From an uncultured Clostridium sp. (GTDB lineage Bacteria; Bacillota; Clostridia; TANB77; CAG-508): 64,000 nt of DNA. The DNA lies in contig CABUKD010000001.1 in assembly GCA_902492105.1 (NCBI GenBank), positions 20,072 to 84,071 of the forward strand, in the 5' to 3' direction. Below are positions 17,513 to 27,451 of this stretch, piece by piece. The translations under genes were made by a program, and so were the position numbers. Within the stretch, counting starts at the first letter, position 1. Every line of letters begins with the position of its first letter. Below the pieces are notes generated by a model. It saw only the letters and a program-made list of their open reading frames with translations, was not told the DNA's origin and did not search any database.

Positions 17513-18814
17513 TTAATTATTTGATTGCTTTTCTGTTTTAACTGCAGCTTCTTCTATTTCTTCTTTTTTTCCTGTTTCTATTGACTTATTTTGAAAATAT
17601 TTTCTTGTATCCACATAAGCTATAGAAAGGAAATAAAAGAATGTGAGCTGTGTTACATCCATAATTTGAATAGTAATACCAGAAATAATAATTATTAATT
17701 GTATCACTATACAAAATGTTAAAACTATATCTTCTTTATTTTTCAAATATGATTTAAAGGCTTTTATTAAGTTATATATAAAAAATGTTACTAACATTAT
17801 ACAACCTATAATTCCATAATAATATAAATATTGAACAAACACATTATCAAATATTAATTGTACATTTTTAATAATTCCATTTCCAATAAACCAATGGTTT
17901 GATATGTCAGTACTAAATTTTTCCCAAATGAGAGTCCTGTCATTTAAAGTTGCTAAGTCTTCAAATAGTTCTCCTAGTCTAACAGAATATAGCAAGTCTT
18001 TATTAATTAGCATCACTAAAATTACAGCCAACAATATAATTCCTATAATAATTAATTGCTGTTTTAATAATTTTTTATTTTTTTCTGCAATCAATTTTGT
18101 AATAATGATAATAATATATACTAATACTGTTGCAATTAATGCTGTTCTAGAACCAGTATAGTATAGGAAAAATACTGACAATATAATAAGTGGTATTTTC
18201 TTTTTGTTTTCCATTCTAGAAATTAATAATATAATACTAATCATGGATAGAAATACACCAAACATATTTGGATTTTTAAATGTTCCAGATATTCTATTAA
18301 AGAATTGAAAAATATTACCCGATTTTCCCATTTCATATATATTTTTTAAAATACCATCTTTTAATACTGGTATATCGAATAATTCAATAGTAGATATCAC
18401 ACTAATTCCAATCATAACTATAAAAATAACTTTATATAGTATTTTTTCTACATTCTTTGTTTCAATTTCTTTTAAAGTTTGATATAGATAATGGTACATA
18501 ATAAACCACTCTATCATTCTAATAATCTCTGCAAATTGTCTAATTCCCCAAAAATTTGTCCTAAAGATAGCAAGAATAGTCGCTATAATATTTAAAATAA
18601 TAAATGCAATTAAAAATTTATTTACTACATTATTTTCAGGTTTGTATTTATTTTTTATGGCGAGCAAAAATAAAGTTCCTATTAGTACCGCATCTGAAAT
18701 ATATAATGCAGCACTATAGCCAATCCATTTAGATGGAAATGGCCAAAAGCATACAATTAGAACTGGAATTAAAATTGCTAAATATTGTTTTCTATGTTCT
18801 ATTTTATTTTCCAC
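17513..18814 (-). CDS. O-antigen ligase/Wzy-like polysaccharide polymerase
   Basis: A protein of 433 residues with 11-12 hydrophobic segments and a larger loop in the C-terminal half (NDRTLIWEKFSTDISNHWFIGNG), the layout of Wzy/O-antigen ligase (Wzy_C) proteins that polymerise repeat units outside the membrane. It begins with GTG preceded by AGGAG, inside the end of the upstream glycosyltransferase gene, so the two are translationally coupled. The downstream 235 bases to the LCP gene hold no clear signal. Confidence 0.85.
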   Translation of the reverse strand: MENKIEHRKQYLAILIPVLIVCFWPFPSKWIGYSAALYISDAVLIGTLFLLAIKNKYKPENNVVNKFLIAFIILNIIATILAIFRTNFWGIRQFAEIIRMIEWFIMYHYLYQTLKEIETKNVEKILYKVIFIVMIGISVISTIELFDIPVLKDGILKNIYEMGKSGNIFQFFNRISGTFKNPNMFGVFLSMISIILLISRMENKKKIPLIILSVFFLYYTGSRTALIATVLVYIIIIITKLIAEKNKKLLKQQLIIIGIILLAVILVMLINKDLLYSVRLGELFEDLATLNDRTLIWEKFSTDISNHWFIGNGIIKNVQLIFDNVFVQYLYYYGIIGCIMLVTFFIYNLIKAFKSYLKNKEDIVLTFCIVIQLIIIISGITIQIMDVTQLTFFYFLSIAYVDTRKYFQNKSIETGKKEEIEEAAVKTEKQSNN

Positions 18815-20000
18815 TATTTAAAACTCCTTTAATTTGTAAGTAATGATTTTTCCAATTAAATTTTTGTGTAACATATTGATTTCTATCATTGCTATATTTT
18901 TCACTTGTATTCATACAAAACTGGATTGCCTCTAGTATTTCTACTTTATTATTGTAAGCCACCACTTTACCTAGCTTATCTGATGTAATAATTTCTGAAC
19001 TTGCTGTTATCGTTTCTGGTGGATTAGATTTTGCTGCAATGCAAGGAAGCCCACAAGCCAAAGCTTCTAAGTAGACATGTCCAAATCCCTCATATTTACT
19101 AGGCAAGATAAATACATCTGAAGCTTTATAATAATCTTCTACATTTGTTTTTTCTCCTAATAACTTAACTTGATTTTGTAGATTTCTTTCTTCTATTTTT
19201 TGTTGTAACAATTGTCTATTATCACCATCACCTACAAAGTATAAACTATAATTTTGTTCTTTTAGATTTTCCATACAATCAATAACAATTTCTTGGTTTT
19301 TCTCAGCTTCTAATCTAGCTACACAAAGCAAAATTTTTTCTTGTTCCTTAAAGCCTAATTTTTTTCTCAATTGTATTTTTTCTTCTTTACTTACTAAATT
19401 AAAACGCCTTTCATCAATTCCTGGATAAAAAACATCTACTTTTTTACTTTCAATATGATATTCTTTTTCCACTTCTTCTTTTTTAGATTTACTTAAAACT
19501 CCTATTATGGTAGATTTACGAATAGCCATCCTATCTAATATATTAATTTGCGGAATAACCAGATAAGAATAGATTTTCTTAAAAATATTTTTTACTTTTT
19601 TAGCTTCTATTTTTTGCAATTTAGCTGCCACTAGAGGAGTAATAAAAATATGTTTTACCTCCTTATTTAAGCTTTCTATTGCTGCTGCAAAGGAATAAAA
19701 TCTTGAAATAACAATATCATCTTTTCCAAATTTTATTTTTTTCAAAAATTTTTTATTTCTTTTATAGTAAATAATTGGTGAAAATATTTTTAATAGTTTA
19801 GGTATTCCGGAATAATCAATTCTACTTACTTTAACACCATCGATTATTTCCACAGGTAATAATTCTTTCTTTTTTAAATTAGATGTAATAATTTCTACTT
19901 CATCTTCAGTATCTAAAATAGCTTTAGCAATATTTTTAGCATATGATACCAATCCACCTTTTTCTGGAATATATGCATTTGTTAAAATCCAAACTTTCAT
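18804..20000 (-). CDS. GT4 family glycosyltransferase
   Basis: A GT-B enzyme of 398 residues: N-terminal MKVWILTNAYIPEKGGLVSYAKNIA, C-terminal ILLCVARLEAEKNQEIVIDCM, LYFVGDGDN and the donor-binding FILPSKYEGFGHVYLEALACGLPCIA (EX7E motif). It adds a sugar from a nucleotide donor to the growing lipid-linked repeat unit. Sugar specificity cannot be read from sequence. Confidence 0.9.
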   Translation of the reverse strand: MKVWILTNAYIPEKGGLVSYAKNIAKAILDTEDEVEIITSNLKKKELLPVEIIDGVKVSRIDYSGIPKLLKIFSPIIYYKRNKKFLKKIKFGKDDIVISRFYSFAAAIESLNKEVKHIFITPLVAAKLQKIEAKKVKNIFKKIYSYLVIPQINILDRMAIRKSTIIGVLSKSKKEEVEKEYHIESKKVDVFYPGIDERRFNLVSKEEKIQLRKKLGFKEQEKILLCVARLEAEKNQEIVIDCMENLKEQNYSLYFVGDGDNRQLLQQKIEERNLQNQVKLLGEKTNVEDYYKASDVFILPSKYEGFGHVYLEALACGLPCIAAKSNPPETITASSEIITSDKLGKVVAYNNKVEILEAIQFCMNTSEKYSNDRNQYVTQKFNWKNHYLQIKGVLNSGK

Positions 20001-20012
20001 CTTTTTTCCTCA

Positions 20013-21173
20013 TTATTTATTTCTATTTTTCAAAATTCTTACTATGTTTGAAAAAATCATTTTTCTAAATGTATATACATGATTTTCTAATCCTCTATAA
20101 TTAATATTTTCTAGTTTATCTAATCCTTTTTCTACTATTTCATATACTTCTTGCTTATTCTCTTCTAATAGTAAATATTCAGATAGACTATGTAATAGCC
20201 ATGCATCTGATCTTGGATAATATTGTTTATTAATAATTTCCCCTGTATTTTTAATGATTGGAGCAAAATGATCTTCTACAATCATATTTTTCATAATGTA
20301 ATCTAAAATTTTAGAAGTCATTTGTTTATCTTTCCATTGTAAAGCACATAATAGTAAAGAACAATATCCCCAAGAATGAATATCTGTTGTTACCTTTTCT
20401 CCTATTTCTATATATGGAACTGCAATACCTTGTTCTAATTTATCTTGTAAATAATTAGTAACTAATTTAATAATATCTTGATTATCTTTATTTTCAAAAT
20501 AATTATTTAATAAAATATGATAATATAGTTGTTGAGCTATGTGATAATTATCTACTTTTATATAACTTTTTTGGCTCATTAAAGATTTTTCAAAATAATT
20601 CCAATATCCCTTATTATCTTTAATAATTAATTCGCTTTTTAAGTATTTTAGCATATCTGCACAAATTGGTTTTACTGTATTATCATTAAAAAGATAAGAA
20701 TAATAACCTAATGCAGCTACAGTAAAAGAAATAGCATTTGTAATATGTACTTGATGATAAGAACATGGTGCATATGGAATTACATAAAGATTATCTTCAT
20801 TTTTATAGGATTTTTCTTTAATCCAATTAACAGCTTTATTAATGTTTGGTACAATATTTTCATTTTTAAAAATTTCATAATATTTTAATAGTGCAAAAAG
20901 AGAAACAATTTCTGGTGTAGTAGATTCTTGTTCGCTCTTTTTAGTCATGTTATCTCCAAATGAAAAATTATATCCAATATCAAAACCTCCGTCTGCCAAT
21001 TGTGTTCTAGCAATTAAGTTTGCAACATCATGACACCTTTTTTCATGTTTTTTTTCATGATATGCTAAGTACATATTTATATTAGCAAATAAGGCTTCAT
21101 ATAATGTTTGCGAACTTAAAATATTATCTACAGGTTTATTTACAAATTCTAAAATTCTATCTTTTAATTTCAT
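20013..21173 (-). CDS. Alpha/alpha-toroid-like protein of the polysaccharide cluster
   Basis: A soluble protein of 386 residues made of repeated helices. IARTQLADGGFDIGYNFSFG resembles the QxxDGG turns of prenyltransferase/squalene-cyclase-type toroids, and later segments (TTPEIVSLFALLKYYEIF, NAISFTVAALGYYSYLF, DIHSWGYCSLLLCALQW) look like further toroid helices. Similar folds occur in polysaccharide lyases and uronyl epimerases. A uronic-acid-modifying role would fit the UDP-sugar dehydrogenase in this operon, but I do not recognise the family. Spacing of one base to the CapK-like gene shows tight coupling. Confidence 0.6.
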   Translation of the reverse strand: MKLKDRILEFVNKPVDNILSSQTLYEALFANINMYLAYHEKKHEKRCHDVANLIARTQLADGGFDIGYNFSFGDNMTKKSEQESTTPEIVSLFALLKYYEIFKNENIVPNINKAVNWIKEKSYKNEDNLYVIPYAPCSYHQVHITNAISFTVAALGYYSYLFNDNTVKPICADMLKYLKSELIIKDNKGYWNYFEKSLMSQKSYIKVDNYHIAQQLYYHILLNNYFENKDNQDIIKLVTNYLQDKLEQGIAVPYIEIGEKVTTDIHSWGYCSLLLCALQWKDKQMTSKILDYIMKNMIVEDHFAPIIKNTGEIINKQYYPRSDAWLLHSLSEYLLLEENKQEVYEIVEKGLDKLENINYRGLENHVYTFRKMIFSNIVRILKNRNK

Positions 21174-21174
21174 A

Positions 21175-22512
21175 TTATTTCACCTTATTAATAATAAATT
21201 TATATTTTCCATTTGGTTGTCTAGGAATACTATCTACAATATGAAATTGTATTTTTATAGTGTTTCCAATTAGTTTTTTTAACTCTTTCTCAAAATTTTG
21301 CAATGTCTTTTCTGTAAAATTAATATCTGGTACAATGTTAATATGTAAGTTTTGCAAATCTTCTTGTATATATTGACATTCTACTATCTCTTGATTAGAA
21401 TATTTCATTGGCTGATTTAAACTACCTGCAGCAATTCTAGTTCCATCTGGTAATTGTATAATGTCATCAATTCTTCCTTGAAAATGAATAATCCTTTTAT
21501 GTTCATCCCCACATTTGCAAACTTCTTTTGTAATTTGACCTATATCTCCAATTTCATATCTGATTAATGGCATTGCATAATTATATAAATTAGTTCCTAT
21601 TAATTTTCCTACTTGATTTTTTATAACTTTATTAGTATTAATATCCACAGTTTCTATATAACAAGATTCTTCATGTATATGATATCCATTATGTATATCA
21701 CATTCTGTAGATGCTACACAGTCTTCATTTTGACCATAATGATCAAATATTTTGCAATGAAAGACTTCTTCTATTGCTTTTCTATATTCTTCAAATAATG
21801 TGTCTGAAGATGTTAAAATAGATTTTATAGAAATGCCTTTTGTATCTATTTTTTCTTTTCTAATAGTACTTGCCAGTATATAAACTGCCGAAGCATAGCC
21901 TTGTATATAAACTGGTTGAAATTTTTTCATTTCTTCTACTATTTGTTTTACATTTTCTACAGATAGCTTATTAGAAGCGATTTCTAAAATATTTCCTGTA
22001 TATCTCCAAGCTACATCAGAGCCAAGAATTCTTCCAATATAGCAAAATTTATCATACTTATAGTCAACATGACTTCTTTTTTTCCAAATTGCCCAATTAC
22101 CTTGTCGTACATATTTACTCTGATTTGAAAAATAAAATTCTAATGGAGTTCCTGTTGTTCCGCCTGTAGTAATTTTATTCAATTTTTTATTTTTAAACTG
22201 CTTAGAAATCATTTTTTCTTTATTGCTAGCAATATCTTTTTTGGTCAAAATTGGAATTTTCTCCATATCATTTAGATTTTGAAATTCATATGGAATAAAT
22301 TTAACATTGTCAAATCTTTCTTTATAGAATTGGACATTTTCATAAGCATAAATAAGTAATTTCTTTAAGTGTTCTATAGTATAAGTATCTAACTGATTTC
22401 TATTTGCTTTTTCATATTTTTTTATGGTTTTCATATATCTCTTAAAATATGGATTTTGATATTTATATTGAATATATAAATAGTTAATTAACGGATTGTT
22501 AAAAATGCTCAT
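21175..22512 (-). CDS. CapK/PaaK-like adenylate-forming enzyme
   Basis: A protein of 445 residues related to phenylacetate-CoA ligases. It shows the P-loop-like TTGGTTGTPLEFYFS near residue 115, DHYGQNEDCVASTECDIHNG, LIGTNLYNYAMPLIRYEIGDIG and HFQGRIDDIIQLPDG, the AMP-binding motifs in order. CapK-like members occur in capsule clusters and probably activate an acid, such as an amino acid or acyl group, for decorating the polymer. The stop overlaps no neighbour; the start overlaps the flippase stop by four bases. Confidence 0.85.
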   Translation of the reverse strand: MSIFNNPLINYLYIQYKYQNPYFKRYMKTIKKYEKANRNQLDTYTIEHLKKLLIYAYENVQFYKERFDNVKFIPYEFQNLNDMEKIPILTKKDIASNKEKMISKQFKNKKLNKITTGGTTGTPLEFYFSNQSKYVRQGNWAIWKKRSHVDYKYDKFCYIGRILGSDVAWRYTGNILEIASNKLSVENVKQIVEEMKKFQPVYIQGYASAVYILASTIRKEKIDTKGISIKSILTSSDTLFEEYRKAIEEVFHCKIFDHYGQNEDCVASTECDIHNGYHIHEESCYIETVDINTNKVIKNQVGKLIGTNLYNYAMPLIRYEIGDIGQITKEVCKCGDEHKRIIHFQGRIDDIIQLPDGTRIAAGSLNQPMKYSNQEIVECQYIQEDLQNLHINIVPDINFTEKTLQNFEKELKKLIGNTIKIQFHIVDSIPRQPNGKYKFIINKVK

Positions 22513-23966
22513 TTTTTCTCCTCTTCATTTTCATTTTTTTCTAGTATATTTATTTTATGTTTTGGCAATAAATTTAATAAATATTCTCTATTTTTAAAGA
22601 CAAATATACTTAATAATACAATAGTTACAACAACATAAACAATGTTTGAAAATTTAAGTATATTAGTAACTATTAATAATAAAATGGTAATAGCACTATC
22701 TATATAATAATTTTTGTCTAACTTCATTTTATAACCCATTTTGTTCAATCCTATCATGCAAAGTAATAATATTAATAAAGTACTTGCTCCCCTAGCTATT
22801 ACTACAATAATTAGTCCAAATTTATCTATCAGAGCTGTAATTAAAATTACTTGTAGCATAACAGATAGAAAGCTAATTATAAAATATTTTTTAGAATCAC
22901 CTACTGCATATAAAAAATTATTTAGTATTTGTGTTGGTGATGAAAACAAAACAATACTAGTTAATATTTGTAAAATAACACTATAAGACAAGTATTCTGT
23001 CCCAAATAATATACTAATAATAAGGTTACTGTTTAATACTACTATAATAGTAAGTGGATAAATAAACATTAAATTTTTATTTAAAATATGGTTTAATATA
23101 AAATTTGCATTTTCTTTTTTTAATGTTTTACAAATATATGGATAAAACGTAGAATTATATATATTTGGTAGCAACTTTACCATATTTACTACTTTTACTA
23201 CTAAATAATATCCTCCCAAAATAGATAATCCTAATTTATTTACTACAATAATTTGATCTATTTTATCATATACAAATACTAATATCATAGAAAGGTATAA
23301 GAAAAATAAATATTTAAACATTGTTAAATCTATTTTTCCATGTTTTTGTATATTTACTTTTGAAAATATTTTTTCTTTTATGATAATATAGATTACATTA
23401 ATTAATTGTAGGAGTCCCATAAAAACAAGTAAAATATTCTGTATATTACTATCTTTTGCAATGAAAAATACATAAAGTACCGCTATCAAATTTCCTATAT
23501 TAAATAACTTAATTCCAATTGCATAATGAATAAATTTTTCACTTTCCTTAATATAGGCTAATAAAATATTATTCATAATTACAAATAATGCCGCAAAATA
23601 CATTAAATAGGATGTAGATTCCTCTTGTCCTGTTATCATCTGTATAATATCAATATTAAATATTCGTAATCCCAAAGTGAGTACTAAGAAGAAAAGAATA
23701 CATACAATCATGTATTTAATAATAAAAATTTTTTTCTTATCAGTTTCTCCTTTATTGGTGAGTAACTTAATAATTCCTGTTTCTCCACCTAACATAAAGA
23801 AAGCAATAACTCCATTATAAAAAATTTCTAACAAGCCTAGTGTTCCTGATGCTTCAGATGATATTCTACTAATTAAAGCAGTAGTTATTAATTGCATTGG
23901 AATAGCTAATATAGAAATGAAAAGTACAATTTTGGCGCCCCTATTGTATTTCCTTTCAATATCCAT
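22509..23966 (-). CDS. Wzx-type polysaccharide flippase
   Basis: A protein of 485 residues with about 12-14 hydrophobic segments throughout and no soluble domain, typical of MOP-superfamily Wzx flippases that move lipid-linked repeat units across the membrane. The N-terminus RKYNRGAKIVLFISILAIPMQLITTALISR matches the family start. AGGAGG precedes the ATG. Its first base overlaps the last base of the GT2 stop codon. With the Wzy-like polymerase it indicates a Wzx/Wzy-dependent pathway. Confidence 0.9.
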   Translation of the reverse strand: MDIERKYNRGAKIVLFISILAIPMQLITTALISRISSEASGTLGLLEIFYNGVIAFFMLGGETGIIKLLTNKGETDKKKIFIIKYMIVCILFFLVLTLGLRIFNIDIIQMITGQEESTSYLMYFAALFVIMNNILLAYIKESEKFIHYAIGIKLFNIGNLIAVLYVFFIAKDSNIQNILLVFMGLLQLINVIYIIIKEKIFSKVNIQKHGKIDLTMFKYLFFLYLSMILVFVYDKIDQIIVVNKLGLSILGGYYLVVKVVNMVKLLPNIYNSTFYPYICKTLKKENANFILNHILNKNLMFIYPLTIIVVLNSNLIISILFGTEYLSYSVILQILTSIVLFSSPTQILNNFLYAVGDSKKYFIISFLSVMLQVILITALIDKFGLIIVVIARGASTLLILLLCMIGLNKMGYKMKLDKNYYIDSAITILLLIVTNILKFSNIVYVVVTIVLLSIFVFKNREYLLNLLPKHKINILEKNENEEEKK

Positions 23967-24925
23967 TATTTCCTCCTAAAGTATATTATAAAAGCCAAAT
24001 ATAATAAAAAATCCAAATGAAATGTAATAATTTTTAAAATTATTTGATATCTTTTAGCAATATAATGGCAGTTTATATTTTGTAGATTTTTTCTAATTGC
24101 TTTACAAGTTTTTTTAAATATTTTATATTGTTTTGTGTTTGTTGTTTGCCTTAGTAAGTCTATTTGAAAAACAACTATATAATTATAAATCACAGTTTGA
24201 TAAACAGTATTCTCGAATTTTTGCTTTAATTTAGCGACCATAAAGTTTACAGTATTTTTACTTAATTCTAAATTTATCTTAGTAGAAAGAGAATCTTTTC
24301 TTTTTAAATATTGATAAACTATTTTATCAAAAAAGAAAATTTTATTACTATTTTCTAAAACTTGAATAGTAAAAAATAATTCTTCTGAATTTTTTACTTG
24401 TTCATCAAAATAAATATTATTCTCCTTTATAATCCTGCTTTCTATAATTTTAAATTGTCCCCATGGTAAGTTCCATGAAATAGTATTTTTAATTAGTTCT
24501 TCTTTACTTAGTTCTTTAAATTTTTCTAATCGGTAGGTATTATAAACTTGTCCATTTGGCAAAATTTGTTCAAAATTATAATAAATTACATCATACTGTT
24601 TATATTTTAAATATTTATCTATTAATTCGCATAAATTCTCTGTTTTAATTTTATCATCCGAGTCCAAAAACATAATATAATCTCCAGTAGCCATTTCTAT
24701 TCCCTTATTTCTAGCAGCTCCTGGTCCCTTATTGTTTTGATACTCATATTTTATATTTTTATAATCTTCTAAATATTTTTTTATAATTGTATGTGTATTA
24801 TCAGTTGAACCATCATTAATTAATATTATTTCAATATTTTGAATATCTATAATTGTGCTCAATGTACATTCAATTGTTTCTTCACTATTATAACAAGGAA
24901 TAACAATTGTTAAAATTGGTTTCAA
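23966..24925 (-). CDS. GT2 family glycosyltransferase
   Basis: A GT-A enzyme of 319 residues: PILTIVIPCYNSEETIE at the start, LINDGSTDNT, GPGAARNKGIEMATGDYIMFLDSDD (DxD motif binding metal and nucleotide sugar), and a hydrophobic tail (IIYFRRK end). I place the start at a TTG with GGAGG eight bases upstream; the more upstream possible start lies within the ribosome site. It follows the dehydrogenase stop by two bases. Confidence 0.9.
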   Translation of the reverse strand: MKPILTIVIPCYNSEETIECTLSTIIDIQNIEIILINDGSTDNTHTIIKKYLEDYKNIKYEYQNNKGPGAARNKGIEMATGDYIMFLDSDDKIKTENLCELIDKYLKYKQYDVIYYNFEQILPNGQVYNTYRLEKFKELSKEELIKNTISWNLPWGQFKIIESRIIKENNIYFDEQVKNSEELFFTIQVLENSNKIFFFDKIVYQYLKRKDSLSTKINLELSKNTVNFMVAKLKQKFENTVYQTVIYNYIVVFQIDLLRQTTNTKQYKIFKKTCKAIRKNLQNINCHYIAKRYQIILKIITFHLDFLLYLAFIIYFRRK

Positions 24926-24927
24926 TA

Positions 24928-26247
24928 TTATAACCTCCAATATGCATATCCGTCATTCAATACTTTTTCTTTATCTAATATTCCTTTAATATCAACAATG
25001 ATATTTTTATTTTCTTCTTTTTGTGGGAAAAATGCTTTTATTTGCTCTTTCGTTAATTCTTTAAATTGTTGATGTGCTACTGCAATTACAAGACAGTCAA
25101 TATCTTTTATTTTTTCCATACTTGTTAACTTAATTCCATATTCTTTTTCTGTTTCTTCTTTATCTGCTAATGGATCTATTACGATTGGTTCAATATTATA
25201 TTCTCTTAATTTATGAATAATATCTACTACTCTTGTATTTCTAATATCTGGACAATTTTCTTTAAAAGTAAGTCCTAAAATAGCAACTTTTGCTTTACTT
25301 ACTGTTTTATCAGCTAAGATTAGTTCTTTAATAATTCCTTCTGCTACAAAATCACTCATCAAATTGTTAATTTTTCTAGCTGATGCTATAATTTGAGAGT
25401 TATAACCCAATTTTTCAGCTTCATAAATAAAGTAATATGGGTCTACTCCAATACAATGTCCACCAACAAGACCTGGATAAAACCCTAATGCATTCCATTT
25501 TGTATTCATTGCTTCAATTACTTCTTTTGTATCAATATTCATTTTATGTAATACAATAGATACTTCATTCATAAATGCAATATTAATATCTCTTTGACTA
25601 TTTTCCAATACTTTAGTAGCTTCTGCTACTTTAATACTACTTGCTCTATGTACTCCTGCATCAATAACTAATTCATAAACATTGGCAATTTCTTCTAATG
25701 CTTCTTTGTCCATTCCTGAAACTACTTTTTTAATATTATTTAATCTATGAACTTTATCTCCTGGATTAATTCTTTCTGGAGAATAACCAATTTTAAAATC
25801 CACACCACATTTTAATCCAGATTTTTCTTCTAGAATAGGTATACAGATATCTTCTGTAACCCCTGGATATACAGTAGATTCATAAACAACTACAGAACCT
25901 TTTGTTAAGTTTCTTCCTAGTATTTCACTAGCCCCTATTACTGGTGCTAAATCTGGAGTTTTATCTGCATTAATAGGAGTAGGTACTGCAACAATATGAA
26001 ATTTTGCTTTTTGAATATCTTCTTCCCTACTTGTAAATTGTACTTTACATTTTTTTACTTCTTCGTCTCCTACTTCACTAGTTGGGTCTATACCTTTTTT
26101 ATACTTTTCTATTTTTATATTGTTAATATCATAACCAATTACATCTACTTTTTTAGAAAAAGCAACTGCTAGTGGCATTCCTACATAGCCAAGCCCTACC
26201 ACACAAAGTTTTTCTTTTTTATTTAATAAATCTTGATACAATGACAT
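24928..26247 (-). CDS. Nucleotide-sugar dehydrogenase (TviB/WbpO-like, UDP-HexNAc 6-dehydrogenase)
   Basis: A protein of 439 residues. It has an NAD-binding start LCVVGLGYVGMPLAVAFS, VAVPTPI, the catalytic lysine/asparagine region (KVLENSQRDINIAFMNE), the catalytic cysteine in VGGHCIGVDPYY and a C-terminal UDP-binding domain (AILGLTFKENCPDIRNT). This layout and GHCIGVDPYYF follow the TviB/WbpO group, which oxidises UDP-N-acetylhexosamine to the uronic acid, more than UDP-glucose dehydrogenase. It supplies an acidic sugar for the polymer. Confidence 0.9.
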   Translation of the reverse strand: MSLYQDLLNKKEKLCVVGLGYVGMPLAVAFSKKVDVIGYDINNIKIEKYKKGIDPTSEVGDEEVKKCKVQFTSREEDIQKAKFHIVAVPTPINADKTPDLAPVIGASEILGRNLTKGSVVVYESTVYPGVTEDICIPILEEKSGLKCGVDFKIGYSPERINPGDKVHRLNNIKKVVSGMDKEALEEIANVYELVIDAGVHRASSIKVAEATKVLENSQRDINIAFMNEVSIVLHKMNIDTKEVIEAMNTKWNALGFYPGLVGGHCIGVDPYYFIYEAEKLGYNSQIIASARKINNLMSDFVAEGIIKELILADKTVSKAKVAILGLTFKENCPDIRNTRVVDIIHKLREYNIEPIVIDPLADKEETEKEYGIKLTSMEKIKDIDCLVIAVAHQQFKELTKEQIKAFFPQKEENKNIIVDIKGILDKEKVLNDGYAYWRL

Positions 26248-26326
26248 TTTTTATTCTCCTTTTCTATTTTTATTTTTTTATTAATTCTTCATACTATTTC
26301 AATTCTTTATTTTATTAAATACTAAC

Positions 26327-27451
26327 TTACTTTTTCATTTGATAAATATCTCTCATCTTCTTTTCAATTTCTTCTTTCTCAAATTCTTTAGTACTTAACT
26401 TGTCCATTTTTCTTTTAGATACTAATTCTAAAATTCTTTTAATCAATAATTGTTCATCTTTTACAATGTAACCATTAACACCATCTGTTATTAAATCTCT
26501 ATTGCCCCTACAATCAGTTACAATAACAGGAAGCCCTGCAATTAATCCTTCCATAATATTAACAGGCAGTCCTTCTTGCTTTGAAGTAGATACTAATAAG
26601 TCAGATATTTTCAATAATTGAGGAATATCTTTTCGATATCCTAGAAATTGAACATTATTTTCCAGTTGATTTTCTTTACAAAATTTTTGTAATTTTCCAT
26701 CCAAAGAATCTTTTCCTACTAGTAATAATTTGATTTTCTTATTTTGTTTTATTAGTTTTGTCATAGCATTTAATAGCATCTCTTGGTTTTTTCTAACACT
26801 AAGTTCAGCCACATAAATCATTACGAAGTCATCTTCTTTTAGTTTAAGTTTTTCTCTTAGTTGTTTTCTTTCTTCCTTTGACATTTCAAAATCAAATCTA
26901 TTTTTGTCTACTCCTATTCCGTGCACTAATTGTATATTTTTAGCCTTAAACTTCTTTTTGGCTATTTCATAATCTTCTTTATTAATGGTAATTAAAATAT
27001 CTGTATATTTTGATAGCCATTTTTCTATAGGATAAAACATTAACCAATATTTTAAAGGAGCTCCTTTAAAAAAGTGAAAACCATGAGCAGTATAAATAAC
27101 TTTTGCATTAGTTTTTCTTGCAGCCAATCTCCCCAATACACTTCCTACTGGAGAATGTACATGGATTAATTCATAATTCTCTTCTTTTATTAGTTTTTTT
27201 ATTAATCGATATGCTTTTATATTTTTTACAGAAAATGGACTTCTTTCAAAAGGTATGTCTATATATTTAATTTTCTTTTCATCTAATTCTTTTTTAAATT
27301 CTTCTAGTCTATTATGATCTAAGGTTCCTCCATCTGTAAAATTGGCTGCTACTTCTACTTCATATCCTAATTGTTGAAGAATTTTTATGTTGTTCATATT
27401 GAATTGTTCTATCATAGATGCTACTGAGGCTAACATCAATGCCTTTTTCAT
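26327..27451 (-). CDS. GT4 family glycosyltransferase (EpsD-like)
   Basis: A protein of 374 residues beginning KKALMLASVASMIEQFNMNNIKIL, with HVHSPVGSVLGRLAAR, YTAHGFHFFKGAPLKYW (typical of EpsD/CapM-like enzymes), VAELSVRKNQEMLLNAM and the EX7E-type region STSKQEGLPVNIMEGLIAGLPVI. The ATG overlaps the galE stop by four bases, so the two are coupled. Probably an early glycosyltransferase of the repeat unit. No initiating phosphoglycosyltransferase is found in the window. Confidence 0.9.
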   Translation of the reverse strand: MKKALMLASVASMIEQFNMNNIKILQQLGYEVEVAANFTDGGTLDHNRLEEFKKELDEKKIKYIDIPFERSPFSVKNIKAYRLIKKLIKEENYELIHVHSPVGSVLGRLAARKTNAKVIYTAHGFHFFKGAPLKYWLMFYPIEKWLSKYTDILITINKEDYEIAKKKFKAKNIQLVHGIGVDKNRFDFEMSKEERKQLREKLKLKEDDFVMIYVAELSVRKNQEMLLNAMTKLIKQNKKIKLLLVGKDSLDGKLQKFCKENQLENNVQFLGYRKDIPQLLKISDLLVSTSKQEGLPVNIMEGLIAGLPVIVTDCRGNRDLITDGVNGYIVKDEQLLIKRILELVSKRKMDKLSTKEFEKEEIEKKMRDIYQMKK

